Shown one piece after another: positions 6,716-13,318 of a DNA stretch of 16,114 bases (its first letter is position 1; each line of letters opens with the position of its first letter). The stretch is taken from positions 1-16,114 of the forward strand of contig CALCWC010000030.1 of assembly GCA_937905985.1 (NCBI GenBank). The letters are read 5' to 3'. A model generated the notes under the pieces. The model searched no databases, was not told the origin of the DNA, and was given only the letters and a program-made list of their open reading frames with translations. The stretch is from an uncultured Verrucomicrobiales bacterium (GTDB taxonomy: Bacteria; Verrucomicrobiota; Verrucomicrobiia; Verrucomicrobiales; Akkermansiaceae). Both the position numbers and the translations under genes were made by a program.

Positions 6716-6876
6716 CGTTTTTTCTCTGCTATGCAATGGGGGGGCTTCCGTTTTCGAGAAATTTTCAACGCTATGAGCATCAGTCCCTTGCAAAGCCTAA
6801 AAGAATTCTTTGGGACACATGTGCAATTATTCACGCGCGGAGCCTTTGCCGCCCAGATTGTTCATATCAAGCCGCG

Positions 6877-7533
6877 TTACCTTGCGGCGGCAATGCGCGT
6901 GACAGTCAGGACATTTCCCTGCACGCGGAAGGTGACCTCCAGGGGCGAAAGGATGAGATGGTAGTCGCGGTTGGGATCGTCCTGGTAGGCGGGGCGGGGG
7001 TCCTGGGCCAGCACCTCCTTGAGGGCCAGCAGCCATGGCGGCGTGGCTTGGGGAGGCAGGGATGATGGCAGGCGCACCTCCAGCGGCTCCCAGGGAGCGG
7101 CGGTGAACCCCTGCGCGGCATCCGGAATGGAATCCGCATAGGGGATGTACGGCTTGATGTCGTAGATGGGCGTGCCGTCCACCAAATCGGCGCCGCTGAC
7201 GCGCAGGACGGGTCCCGGTTCCACCGAAACGAGCTTGACGGCGGAAAGGCCGAGCGGGTTGGGGCGGAAGGGGGAGCGGGTGGCGAAAACGCCGAGGCGG
7301 GAGTTGCCGCCGAGGCGTGGCGGGCGGACGGTGGGATGCCATTCGTTCCCGTTGCGGTGGAAGCCCCAGATGAGCCAGAGGTGGGAAAAGGCATCGATAC
7401 CGCGAACGCATTCGGGGTTGCGGAAGGCGGGCTCGAACACAATCTCGCAAACCACATGCGGGGCGAGCCCCGGCTGGCGCGGCACGCCGAACTTTTCAGC
7501 AAAGGGCGAGCGGATGTGCGCGATGGGCTCCAT
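6877..7533 (-). CDS. trmO: tRNA (N6-threonylcarbamoyladenosine-37) methyltransferase-like TrmO
   Basis: 218 aa, close to E. coli TrmO (235 aa). TrmO methylates the t6A base at position 37 of tRNA-Thr using S-adenosylmethionine, which tunes decoding. The family signatures are present: PGLAPHVVCEIVFEP (21-35), IDAFSHLWLIWGFH (46-59), TRSPFRPNPLGLSAVKL (85-101) and DLVDGTPIYDIKPYIPYADS (116-135). The C-terminal part (about 140-218) is the less conserved extension also seen in proteobacterial members. I choose the ATG at 7533, which shares one base with the rppH stop (TGATG) and implies coupled translation. A GTG directly before it, at 7536, would add one residue. It is the last gene of nadE-rppH-trmO. 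Confidence 0.9.
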   Translation of the reverse strand: MEPIAHIRSPFAEKFGVPRQPGLAPHVVCEIVFEPAFRNPECVRGIDAFSHLWLIWGFHRNGNEWHPTVRPPRLGGNSRLGVFATRSPFRPNPLGLSAVKLVSVEPGPVLRVSGADLVDGTPIYDIKPYIPYADSIPDAAQGFTAAPWEPLEVRLPSSLPPQATPPWLLALKEVLAQDPRPAYQDDPNRDYHLILSPLEVTFRVQGNVLTVTRIAAAR

Positions 7534-7997
7534 CACAGGCCGAAGAAATCATGCATGACCTGCTCATACACGGTGCGCTTGAACGCGGGCAGGGAATCCA
7601 GGGAGAACTCCTGCGGCAGCACCCACTTGTAGGAGTGAAACTCCTTGCCGTCCAGCCAGGGCTCGGCCTGGTCGCTGTGCATGCGGCAGAGGAAGTAGTG
7701 CTGTTCCTGCCCATCATAGGGGATGCCGCGCTTGCGGAGCACGCGCTCGCGCTCCTTGGGCGGGTAGTCGTAGCGGTAGGGGCCGTGGGCCTCCACAATC
7801 TCGTATTCGTTGGGGCGGAAGCCGGTTTCCTCCATTCCCTCCCGGCAAGCGGCGGCGCGCGGGTTTTCCCCCTTCTTGATGCCCCCCTGCGGGAACTGCC
7901 AGGAGCCCTCCGGCTTCACGCGCTCGCAGATAAGCACCGTGCCGTCGGAGCGTTGATAGATGATGGCTGCGTTGGGTCGGTATAATCCTCCGTTCAT
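7533..7997 (-). CDS. rppH: RNA pyrophosphohydrolase (RppH-like Nudix hydrolase)
   Basis: 154 aa. RppH removes pyrophosphate from the 5' triphosphate of mRNA and so starts RNase E-type decay; close relatives also cleave Ap4A. The complete Nudix box spans residues 38-60 (GGIKKGE, seven residues, REGMEETGF) with the metal-binding E53, E56 and E57. WQFPQGGIKKGE and the N-terminal YRPNAAII are typical of the RppH/IalA subgroup rather than MutT or NudC. I prefer the ATG at 7997; an in-frame TTG 12 bases upstream is possible. No clear ribosome binding site precedes it. It follows nadE by 21 bp and overlaps trmO by one base. A diadenosine polyphosphatase role cannot be excluded from sequence. Confidence 0.85.
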   Translation of the reverse strand: MNGGLYRPNAAIIYQRSDGTVLICERVKPEGSWQFPQGGIKKGENPRAAACREGMEETGFRPNEYEIVEAHGPYRYDYPPKERERVLRKRGIPYDGQEQHYFLCRMHSDQAEPWLDGKEFHSYKWVLPQEFSLDSLPAFKRTVYEQVMHDFFGL

Positions 7998-8018
7998 TGT
8001 CGATTGCAAGTGTCTGTG

Positions 8019-9920
8019 TCAGTTCTGCCAGATGGCGGGCGAGGCGTCGCTGGGCATGCAGAGCCCGCCGCGGGGAGAGAGCCCCACCGGGCCGGTCAGC
8101 GGGCCGTCCGGCGAGCAGCTGCGCTTGAACTGCTGGGTAAAGAAGCGTTTGATGAAGGTGTCGATGGTATGCTCAATCACGTCCTCCGGGAACATGCCAC
8201 GGAACGCGTGGTGTGCCAGCGCGCGCAGTTTCTCCGAGCCCGCGCCGTGGCGCAGGAAGTGGTAGAGCAGGAAATCATGGATGTCGTACGGCCCCAGGAT
8301 GTCCTCCGTCTTCTGCTCCATAGTGCCGTCGTCCGCGGGCGGCAGCAGCTCCGGGCTCACGGGCGTGTCCAGGATATCCTGCAGCACCGCCGCCAGCTTG
8401 GCGTCCGCATGCTTGATTTCATGGGCGATGAGCGAGCGGATAAGCGTCTTGGGGACGGATGCGTTCACGGCGTACATGCTCATGTGGTCGCCGTTGTAGG
8501 TGCACCAGCCGAGCGCCAGCTCGGAAAGGTCTCCCGTGCCGACGAGCAGGCCGCCCTTGAGGTTGGCGAGGTTCATGAGGATGGCGGTGCGCTCGCGGGC
8601 CTGCACGTTCTCGTAGGTGTTGGTGCGCTGGGAGGGGTCGAAGCCGATATCCTTGAAGTGCTGGAGGCAAGCGGGCTTGATGTCCACCTCCTTGAATTCG
8701 GCGCCGGTGAGCTTGATGAGCTGGACGGCGTTGTTGTAGGTGCGCCCGGTGGTGCCGAATCCCGGCATGGTAAGGGCAAGGATGCTGCTTGCGGGCATGC
8801 CGAGACGCTTGCAGGCGCGCACGCACACCAGCATGGCGAGCGTGCTGTCCAGCCCGCCGGAAACGCCCAGCACCAGGGCCTTGGCGTGAATCTGCTCCAT
8901 GCGGCGCGCCAACCCTGCGGCCTGGATGTTGAGCACATCCTCGCAGTAGTCCGCCTCCCCGCCCTGGCGCGGCAGGAAGGGGTGCGTGGGCAGGTGCGCG
9001 TGCCGCAGGTCGCATTCGCCGCCGAACTCCAGCGCGTCCACCACCTCGCAGCTGTGGTCCGCCAGGCTGGCCGCAGCATCGTTGAACGAGCTCTCCGCCC
9101 GGCGCAACATGCCGATGCGCTCCACATCGATATCCGCGTAGATGATGCCGCCCTCGCGGGAGAAACGCTCGCTCTCCGCCACCACCTCGCCGCAGTCGGC
9201 AATGAGGGAATGTCCGGCGTACACGGCATCCTGGGAGCTCTCACCCACGCCGGCATTGGCCATCACGTAGGCGGCCACGCACTGCTCGCTCTGGCGCGCC
9301 ACCATGCGGCGGCGCAGGGCGGCCTTGCCGGCCTGCTCAATGCTGGCGGCGGGGTTGAACACAACGCGCGCGCCCATCAGGGCAAGCCTGTTGCTCGGCG
9401 GCGTCACGCTCCACAAGTCCTCGCAAATCTCGATACCGAAGGCAAGCCCGCCTTCCGCATCCGTGAAAATCAAGTCGGTTCCCAGCGGCACGCCGCCCAT
9501 GTCGTGCGCCGTTCCGTCTGCCGGCTGGAACCAGCGGCGCTCGCCGTGGCCGCGGTAGTTGGGCAGTACGCTCTTGGGCACAAAACCGTGGACCGCGCCG
9601 TGCTGCACCACCGCCGCCACGTTGAACAGGGCCTCGCCCACCGCCAGCGGCAGACCCACAATGAACGCGCAATCCAGCTCCTCCGTCTGCTCCGCGAACG
9701 CCTGCAGGCCCTCTGCCGCGGCCTGCACGAGCTGCGGCTGGAAGAACAAATCCCCGCAGGTGGCGCCAGTGATGCAGAGCTCCGGGAAGAGCACCACATC
9801 CGCCTGCTCCGCGGCGGCCACGTGCGCGCGCGCCACGAGTTCGTTCACGTTGAAGGGCACATCGGCCACCTTCACTTGCGGGGTCACCGCTGCCAGGCGG
9901 TAGTATCCATGCGTTTTCAT
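8019..9920 (-). CDS. nadE: Glutamine-dependent NAD+ synthetase
   Basis: 633 aa, matching the long two-domain bacterial enzyme. It converts nicotinate adenine dinucleotide to NAD+ with ATP and glutamine, the last step of NAD synthesis. The N-terminal nitrilase-type glutaminase has the triad E47 (FPELCITG), K116 (PKSVLPNYRG) and C166 (GIEICEDLW), which releases ammonia. The C-terminal synthetase has the ATP-binding loop SGGLDST (354-360) and the conserved VGTGDLSELALGWCTYNGDHMS region. The C-terminus ends with the usual FKRSCSPDGP segment. The start is the ATG at 9920, with a promoter a few bases upstream. It leads the nadE-rppH-trmO operon. Confidence 0.95.
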   Translation of the reverse strand: MKTHGYYRLAAVTPQVKVADVPFNVNELVARAHVAAAEQADVVLFPELCITGATCGDLFFQPQLVQAAAEGLQAFAEQTEELDCAFIVGLPLAVGEALFNVAAVVQHGAVHGFVPKSVLPNYRGHGERRWFQPADGTAHDMGGVPLGTDLIFTDAEGGLAFGIEICEDLWSVTPPSNRLALMGARVVFNPAASIEQAGKAALRRRMVARQSEQCVAAYVMANAGVGESSQDAVYAGHSLIADCGEVVAESERFSREGGIIYADIDVERIGMLRRAESSFNDAAASLADHSCEVVDALEFGGECDLRHAHLPTHPFLPRQGGEADYCEDVLNIQAAGLARRMEQIHAKALVLGVSGGLDSTLAMLVCVRACKRLGMPASSILALTMPGFGTTGRTYNNAVQLIKLTGAEFKEVDIKPACLQHFKDIGFDPSQRTNTYENVQARERTAILMNLANLKGGLLVGTGDLSELALGWCTYNGDHMSMYAVNASVPKTLIRSLIAHEIKHADAKLAAVLQDILDTPVSPELLPPADDGTMEQKTEDILGPYDIHDFLLYHFLRHGAGSEKLRALAHHAFRGMFPEDVIEHTIDTFIKRFFTQQFKRSCSPDGPLTGPVGLSPRGGLCMPSDASPAIWQN

Positions 9921-9931
9921 ACGGGAGCCCT

Positions 9932-9959
9932 ATTCTGCCAAATGTGGCACGTTTGTCAA
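9932..9959 (-). promoter_or_regulatory. Promoter of nadE-rppH-trmO
   Basis: On the minus strand, consensus TTGACA (9959-9954), a 16-bp spacer and CAGAAT (9937-9932) lie 11 bases before the ATG at 9920. The predicted leader is about five nucleotides. It is divergent from the ptsH promoter in the same 176-bp gap. Confidence 0.6.
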
Positions 9960-10030
9960 TCACATATCATCGTTATGCCCCTCCGCCGCCCGCTTTCCGC
10001 ACCCTGTTTTCAATTTTCTCAAAAAAATGC

Positions 10031-10059
10031 TGGAAATCATCGGGGGGTGCGGCTATAAT
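10031..10059 (+). promoter_or_regulatory. Promoter of ptsH-ptsI
   Basis: A perfect TATAAT at 10054-10059 has TGGAAA (10031-10036) 17 bp upstream as a weak -35. The predicted leader is about 31 nt, the longest found for a protein gene in this window, yet no purine-rich ribosome binding site precedes the ATG at 10097. Confidence 0.6.
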
Positions 10060-10096
10060 AGCCGACACAGAGAAACTTCCCAAGCAATAAAACGAC

Positions 10097-10363
10097 ATGA
10101 TAACCAAGCAGCTTACAGTTCTCAACAAACTCGGCATCCATGCGCGTCCCGCAGCCCAGTTTGTACGCGCGGCCTCCCGCTTCCAGGCAGGAGTGACCGT
10201 GGAGAAAGATGGCGAGACGGTGGATGGCAAGAGCATCATGGGCTTAATGATGCTGGCCATCGGCTGGGGTGCCGTTATCAACGTGACAGTGGAGGGTGCG
10301 GATGAGAATGAGGCGATGAAGGCTCTGGAAGATCTCATCAACAGCAAATTCGGCGAGGAATAA
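10097..10363 (+). CDS. ptsH: Phosphocarrier protein HPr
   Basis: 88 aa, the normal HPr length. HPr accepts a phosphate from enzyme I and passes it to sugar-specific EIIA proteins. The active-site signature GIHARPA places the phosphorylated His at the canonical position 15. The regulatory serine is Ser46 in DGKSIMGLMML, the site used by HPr kinase/phosphorylase in organisms that have it. The C-terminal DENEAMKALEDLI helix is typical. It precedes ptsI by 50 bp and is probably co-transcribed. No EII permease, EIIA or HPr kinase lies in the window. Confidence 0.95.
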   Translation: MITKQLTVLNKLGIHARPAAQFVRAASRFQAGVTVEKDGETVDGKSIMGLMMLAIGWGAVINVTVEGADENEAMKALEDLINSKFGEE

Positions 10364-10413
10364 GGGAATCCCCTGCCCCGCCGCGCTTGCCAAGCCCCCC
10401 CTATCCACGTTCC

Positions 10414-12162
10414 ATGACTCCCGACGTCGAGATTCGCCTGACGGGATTGCCCGTTTCACCCGGCATTTCCATGGGAATGCTGCGGGTGGAGGCGCGCGGC
10501 TGTGCCGCCCCGCCCCTGCGCAGCATCACACCCGATGAGGTTCCGCACGAGTGGGACCGCTTCGAGGCAGCCCTTCAGCGAACCGAGGAGGAGCTCAACA
10601 GCCTGCGCGACCGTATCCAGAAGGTGTCCGGCGACATGGAGGCCGCCATCTTCGACGCCCAGGTGCTCTTCCTGCGCGACTCCATGGTGATGAAGACGCT
10701 CCACAAGGAGTTCGACCGCCGCATGCAGAACATGGAGGCCGTGTACTACGCCGTGGTGCAAAACTTCATGGAAGCCATGCGCCACGTGGACGACCCCTAT
10801 CTGCGCTCCCGCGTGACGGATATGGAGGACGTGCTGCAGCGCGTGCTGCGCAACATGGCTCCCGCGCGCACTGCGGCGAGCGCCGCGGTGGAGGAGGCCC
10901 ACCTGCTGGCCGCGTACGACCTGACGCCGAGCGACACCGCGGATCTGGACACGACCTGCGTGCTGGGCTTCGTCACAGAGGTGGGCTCCGCCGTTTCCCA
11001 CACGGCCATTCTGGCCCGCTCTCTGGGGCTGCCCGCGCTGGTGGACGTTCCACAGCTCATGCTCAAGGTCACCACGGGGCAGCAAGTGGTGCTGGACGGC
11101 TACAGCGGCCAGCTCATCCTGAATCCCACGGAAAGCACCATCAAGCATTACAAGCAGCTGCAGGCGGAAAAAGCCAAGGCCTACCAGGCGCTGGTGGAGA
11201 TGAAGGACTTGCCGTCCGAAACACGAGACGGCCGCCGCATCCGCCTGGCCGCCAACGTGCAGTTCAGCCATGAGTTCAACGCCATTGCACGCTGCGGCGC
11301 GGAGGGCGTGGGGCTCTACCGCACGGAGTTCTTCCTGCTGGACGGCTCATCCAAGCTACCGGACGAGGAGGCGCAGTACCGCCACTACCGCGAGCTGGTG
11401 GAGAAGTGCGCCCCGCATGAGGTGGTCTTCCGCACGCTGGATTCCGGCGGCGACAAACTGCCCTTCGAGAGCGGCGACTCCGAGGAGGACAACCCCTTCC
11501 TCGGCTGGCGCGGCATCCGCGTCTCCCTTTCCCGCCCCGAAATCTTCAAGCAGCAGTTGCGCGCCATCATGCGAGCCTCCGCCCACGGCTGCGCCGCCGT
11601 CATGTTCCCCATGGTTTCCGGCGTCACCGAAATCAAGGAAGTCCGCGTCATCATCGACGAGTGCCGCGAGGAGCTGCGCGCGCGCGGCGAGGCGTTCGAC
11701 GAGCACATGCGCATCGGCGTGATGATTGAGGTGCCCAGCGCCGCCATGATGGCCAACGTCCTCACCCAGTATGTGGATTTCTTCTCCATCGGCACCAACG
11801 ATTTGACGCAGTACACCATCGCCGTGGACCGCGTGAACTACCGCGTGGCCCACATGTTCCGCCCCACCCACCCCGGCGTGGTGCGTCTCATCCGCCACAC
11901 CATCGAGGCGGGCATCCCCACCGCCATCTGCGGCGAGATGGGAGGCGACATCACGCTCGTTCCGCTGCTGGTGGGGCTGGGCGCCAGCGAGATATCCGTG
12001 GGCACACACCTGCTGCCCCTCATCCGCTTCGCCATCCGCCACTTGAACTACGAGGAGTGCCGCCTCATGGCAGAACAGGCGCTCCAGGCATCCGACAGCA
12101 AGACCATACGCGCCCTTTCCAAGGCCGTGGCCCTCAATTCCTACCCCAACCTCTTCAACTAA
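10414..12162 (+). CDS. ptsI: PTS enzyme I (phosphoenolpyruvate-protein phosphotransferase)
   Basis: 582 aa, full length for enzyme I. It autophosphorylates with phosphoenolpyruvate and phosphorylates HPr. The N-terminal helical HPr-binding region is followed by the swivelling domain with active-site His196 in GSAVSHTAILARSLGLPAL. The C-terminal PEP-binding barrel shows GLYRTEFFL (300-308), TLDSGGDK (341-348), NPFLGWRGIR (360-369), FSIGTNDLTQY (457-467) and the conserved C506 in AICGEMGGD. The start is the ATG at 10414, giving the usual N-terminus before 'LTGLPVSPGI'; an upstream TTG would add nine unconserved residues. It has no NPr-type GAF domain, so this is the sugar-type enzyme rather than EI-Ntr. 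A U-tract terminator follows. Confidence 0.95.
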   Translation: MTPDVEIRLTGLPVSPGISMGMLRVEARGCAAPPLRSITPDEVPHEWDRFEAALQRTEEELNSLRDRIQKVSGDMEAAIFDAQVLFLRDSMVMKTLHKEFDRRMQNMEAVYYAVVQNFMEAMRHVDDPYLRSRVTDMEDVLQRVLRNMAPARTAASAAVEEAHLLAAYDLTPSDTADLDTTCVLGFVTEVGSAVSHTAILARSLGLPALVDVPQLMLKVTTGQQVVLDGYSGQLILNPTESTIKHYKQLQAEKAKAYQALVEMKDLPSETRDGRRIRLAANVQFSHEFNAIARCGAEGVGLYRTEFFLLDGSSKLPDEEAQYRHYRELVEKCAPHEVVFRTLDSGGDKLPFESGDSEEDNPFLGWRGIRVSLSRPEIFKQQLRAIMRASAHGCAAVMFPMVSGVTEIKEVRVIIDECREELRARGEAFDEHMRIGVMIEVPSAAMMANVLTQYVDFFSIGTNDLTQYTIAVDRVNYRVAHMFRPTHPGVVRLIRHTIEAGIPTAICGEMGGDITLVPLLVGLGASEISVGTHLLPLIRFAIRHLNYEECRLMAEQALQASDSKTIRALSKAVALNSYPNLFN

Positions 12163-12179
12163 CGGGAGTTGCGGATTTT

Positions 12180-12202
12180 GGCGAATTTTCGCCGTTTTTT
12201 TT
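12180..12202 (+). terminator. Terminator after ptsI
   Basis: The short stem GGCGAA/TTCGCC (12180-12193) is followed directly by a G and eight T residues (12195-12202). It ends the ptsH-ptsI unit just before the next promoter. Confidence 0.7.
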
Positions 12203-12214
12203 CTAAAAAAAAGC

Positions 12215-12243
12215 TTGCCATGCGAAAAAAAAGGAGCTACGAT
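12215..12243 (+). promoter_or_regulatory. Promoter of the candidate small RNA
   Basis: TTGCCA (12215-12220), a 17-bp spacer and TACGAT (12238-12243) are well spaced and near consensus. They predict transcription starting near 12250. No protein start with a good context follows. Confidence 0.6.
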
Positions 12244-12249
12244 TACTCT

Positions 12250-12391
12250 CGCAGTAGGGTTTCGTTTTCATGGCCCTATTGTGCGTTGAGAAACGCTTGT
12301 TATGTGTGTGTTTGAACTTTCAAGCCCTAGAGTGTGACTTGAAAGAATTAGTTGGAACCTCCCGGTCGGGTGACCGGGAGGTTCTTTCTTC
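12250..12391 (+). ncRNA. Candidate small RNA of about 140 nt
   Basis: A free-standing unit with its own promoter upstream and a strong intrinsic terminator. Internal structure: GCGTT-GAGA-AACGC (12283-12296, 5-bp stem with a GNRA tetraloop); CTTTCAAG/CTTGAAAG (12317-12345, 8-bp stem, 13-nt loop); and GTAGGG (12254-12259) able to pair either with CCCTAT (12274-12279) or, through CCCTA, with the loop at 12325-12329, giving a possible pseudoknot or switch. It lacks the SRP RNA, RNase P and tmRNA landmarks I know, and I do not see a 6S-type closing stem. The family is unknown. It could be a trans-acting sRNA or a leader of the 12453 gene, but that gene has its own promoter. Confidence 0.6.
12356..12391 (+). 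terminator. Strong terminator of the candidate small RNA
   Basis: A perfect 12-bp stem, AACCTCCCGGTC (12356-12367) and GACCGGGAGGTT (12372-12383), has a GGGT loop and is followed by CTTTCTTC. The U-run is interrupted by cytosines, but the stem is very stable. Confidence 0.8.
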
Positions 12392-12414
12392 ATGCGGCAC
12401 GGCGTGATATGTGC

Positions 12415-12443
12415 TTGCCCTGCGGCGCGGCCTGCGGTAGAAT
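12415..12443 (+). promoter_or_regulatory. Promoter of the 12453-15712 operon
   Basis: TTGCCC (12415-12420), a 17-bp spacer and TAGAAT (12438-12443). The ATG at 12453 lies nine bases after the -10, so the leader would be about three nucleotides or less. Confidence 0.55.
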
Positions 12444-12452
12444 ACTGCGCGT

Positions 12453-13010
12453 ATGAAGAGGACACTCCGGAAATACCTTGTGGCAGCGGCAGCGGTATTG
12501 CTGGCGGTGCCGACGGTTCAGGCCCAAAGCGCAGACCTGACGCGCGACCGCGGCGATGTGGTGCGGGTGACGCGCCAGCCGGACGGCACGCGCTCGGTGT
12601 ACCAGCGCCAGGTGGGCTGGCACGGCATGCGCTGCTCCACATACTCCCCCAGCGGCAAACTGGTGGCCGTGAACGTGTACACGGAGGGCAAGTACGGGCA
12701 TTTGGTATCGTGCATCATCTACGACCACACCAAGAAGAACATCCTGTACAAGGTTCAGTACGGCTATGATGCCCGCGCACGCTTGATTGAGGAACGCATG
12801 TACGCGGAGCCCAGCAAGAAGCTGGTGCAGCGCGTCATCTACCGCTATGACTCCAGCGGCAACCGCTCCAAGCCCCTCATCATCTCCCTCAACACCGGCG
12901 GCACCGGCCCGGTGAACGAAATCACCCCCACCATGCGGGATGATGTCAACAAGATCAACCGCGAGGCCCGGGGCCAGGCCGCTCCCGGCACGCGCCAACA
13001 AACCAGATAA
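12453..13010 (+). CDS. Small secreted protein of unknown function
   Basis: 185 aa. A clear signal peptide (MKRTLRKYLVAAAAVLLAVPTVQA, cleavage after residue 24) predicts export to the periplasm or beyond. The mature part has repeated beta-strand patterns of the form 'Y.YD..G..' (for example VQYGYDARARLIEE and VIYRYDSSGNRS), reminiscent of isolated YD/RHS-type repeats or MORN-like antitoxin repeats, but too few to assign a family. The C-terminus is basic and low in structure. It is the first gene of a five-gene operon, and its start codon lies almost at the predicted transcription start. I do not recognise the function. Confidence 0.75.
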   Translation: MKRTLRKYLVAAAAVLLAVPTVQAQSADLTRDRGDVVRVTRQPDGTRSVYQRQVGWHGMRCSTYSPSGKLVAVNVYTEGKYGHLVSCIIYDHTKKNILYKVQYGYDARARLIEERMYAEPSKKLVQRVIYRYDSSGNRSKPLIISLNTGGTGPVNEITPTMRDDVNKINREARGQAAPGTRQQTR

Positions 13011-13018
13011 AAAACCCT

Positions 13019-13318
13019 ATGGAAACGTACTCCTGGCAAGACCGCGACGAGGCGGGCAACAAGGTCATATACGAGGCCCGTCACTTCGGCGGCTGGTGGC
13101 AGCTGGCATGCGCCCCCAAGGTGGGCCGCGCCCAGCGCGACGAGGTGGAATTCACCCCCGCCGAATTCACCGAGGACATCTGGCGCGCCCTCCGCGCCCA
13201 CCTCTGGGCCAAGTACCAGAGACGCCGCGTCTCCTGGGACCTGGTCAGCCACATTGACGACATCCTGGCCGGCAAGGCCACCAACGAGCGCCGCGACCAG
13301 CGCGGCGGCAAGAAATGA
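13019..13318 (+). CDS. Conserved-looking 99-aa protein of unknown function
   Basis: 99 aa, cytosolic, no signal or membrane segment. It is Trp-rich (6 Trp) with a compact alpha/beta pattern: a beta-rich N-terminus containing YEARHFGGWWQLACAPK, a middle 'FTPAEFTEDIWRALRAHLWAKYQRRRVSW', given here only as residues about 45-73, and a basic C-terminal tail. It begins 8 bp after the secreted-protein gene and its stop overlaps the mazG start as ATGA, so it is a real, coupled gene. I do not recognise a family. Its fixed place before mazG could be tested in relatives. Confidence 0.7.
   Translation: METYSWQDRDEAGNKVIYEARHFGGWWQLACAPKVGRAQRDEVEFTPAEFTEDIWRALRAHLWAKYQRRRVSWDLVSHIDDILAGKATNERRDQRGGKK

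Larger units (their letters stand above)
6135..6832. mobile_element. MITE-like non-autonomous element, no transposase
   Basis: The 13-bp sequence TGTGCAATTATTC occurs as a direct repeat at 6135-6147 and 6820-6832. Just inside and overlapping are 13-bp inverted repeats, CACATGTGTCCCA (6148-6160) and TGGGACACATGTG (6811-6823). The block of about 670 bp encodes no credible protein, is dominated by hairpins, and contains sequences repeated elsewhere in the window. This is the architecture of a miniature inverted-repeat element with a target duplication. Removing it leaves an ordinary intergenic gap of about 110 bp between trmO and the ankyrin promoter. The family is unknown. The alternative is a recombination scar between REP-like repeats. 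The exact ends are uncertain by a few bases because the direct and inverted repeats overlap on the right. Confidence 0.5.

Noticed and set aside
6135..6832. Insertion sequence with its own transposase
   Set aside because: No ORF in the block shows transposase features; only a non-autonomous element is supported.
6448..6834. 128-codon minus-strand ORF in the hairpin block
   Set aside because: It runs through several perfect palindromes and dispersed repeats, shows no domain, and its composition follows the repeats.
8004..10058. 684-codon open frame on the plus strand
   Set aside because: Antisense shadow of nadE, whose motifs and catalytic residues are unambiguous.
12244..12391. 6S RNA, SRP RNA, RNase P RNA or tmRNA
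   Set aside because: I could not find the long closing stem of 6S, the SRP GGAAG loop motif, RNase P core motifs or a tRNA-like end; kept only as an unassigned small RNA.
12270..12407. 45-codon ORF inside the candidate small RNA
   Set aside because: It reads straight through the 12-bp terminator stem and has no ribosome binding site, so translation is unlikely; conservation of the frame in relatives would reopen it.
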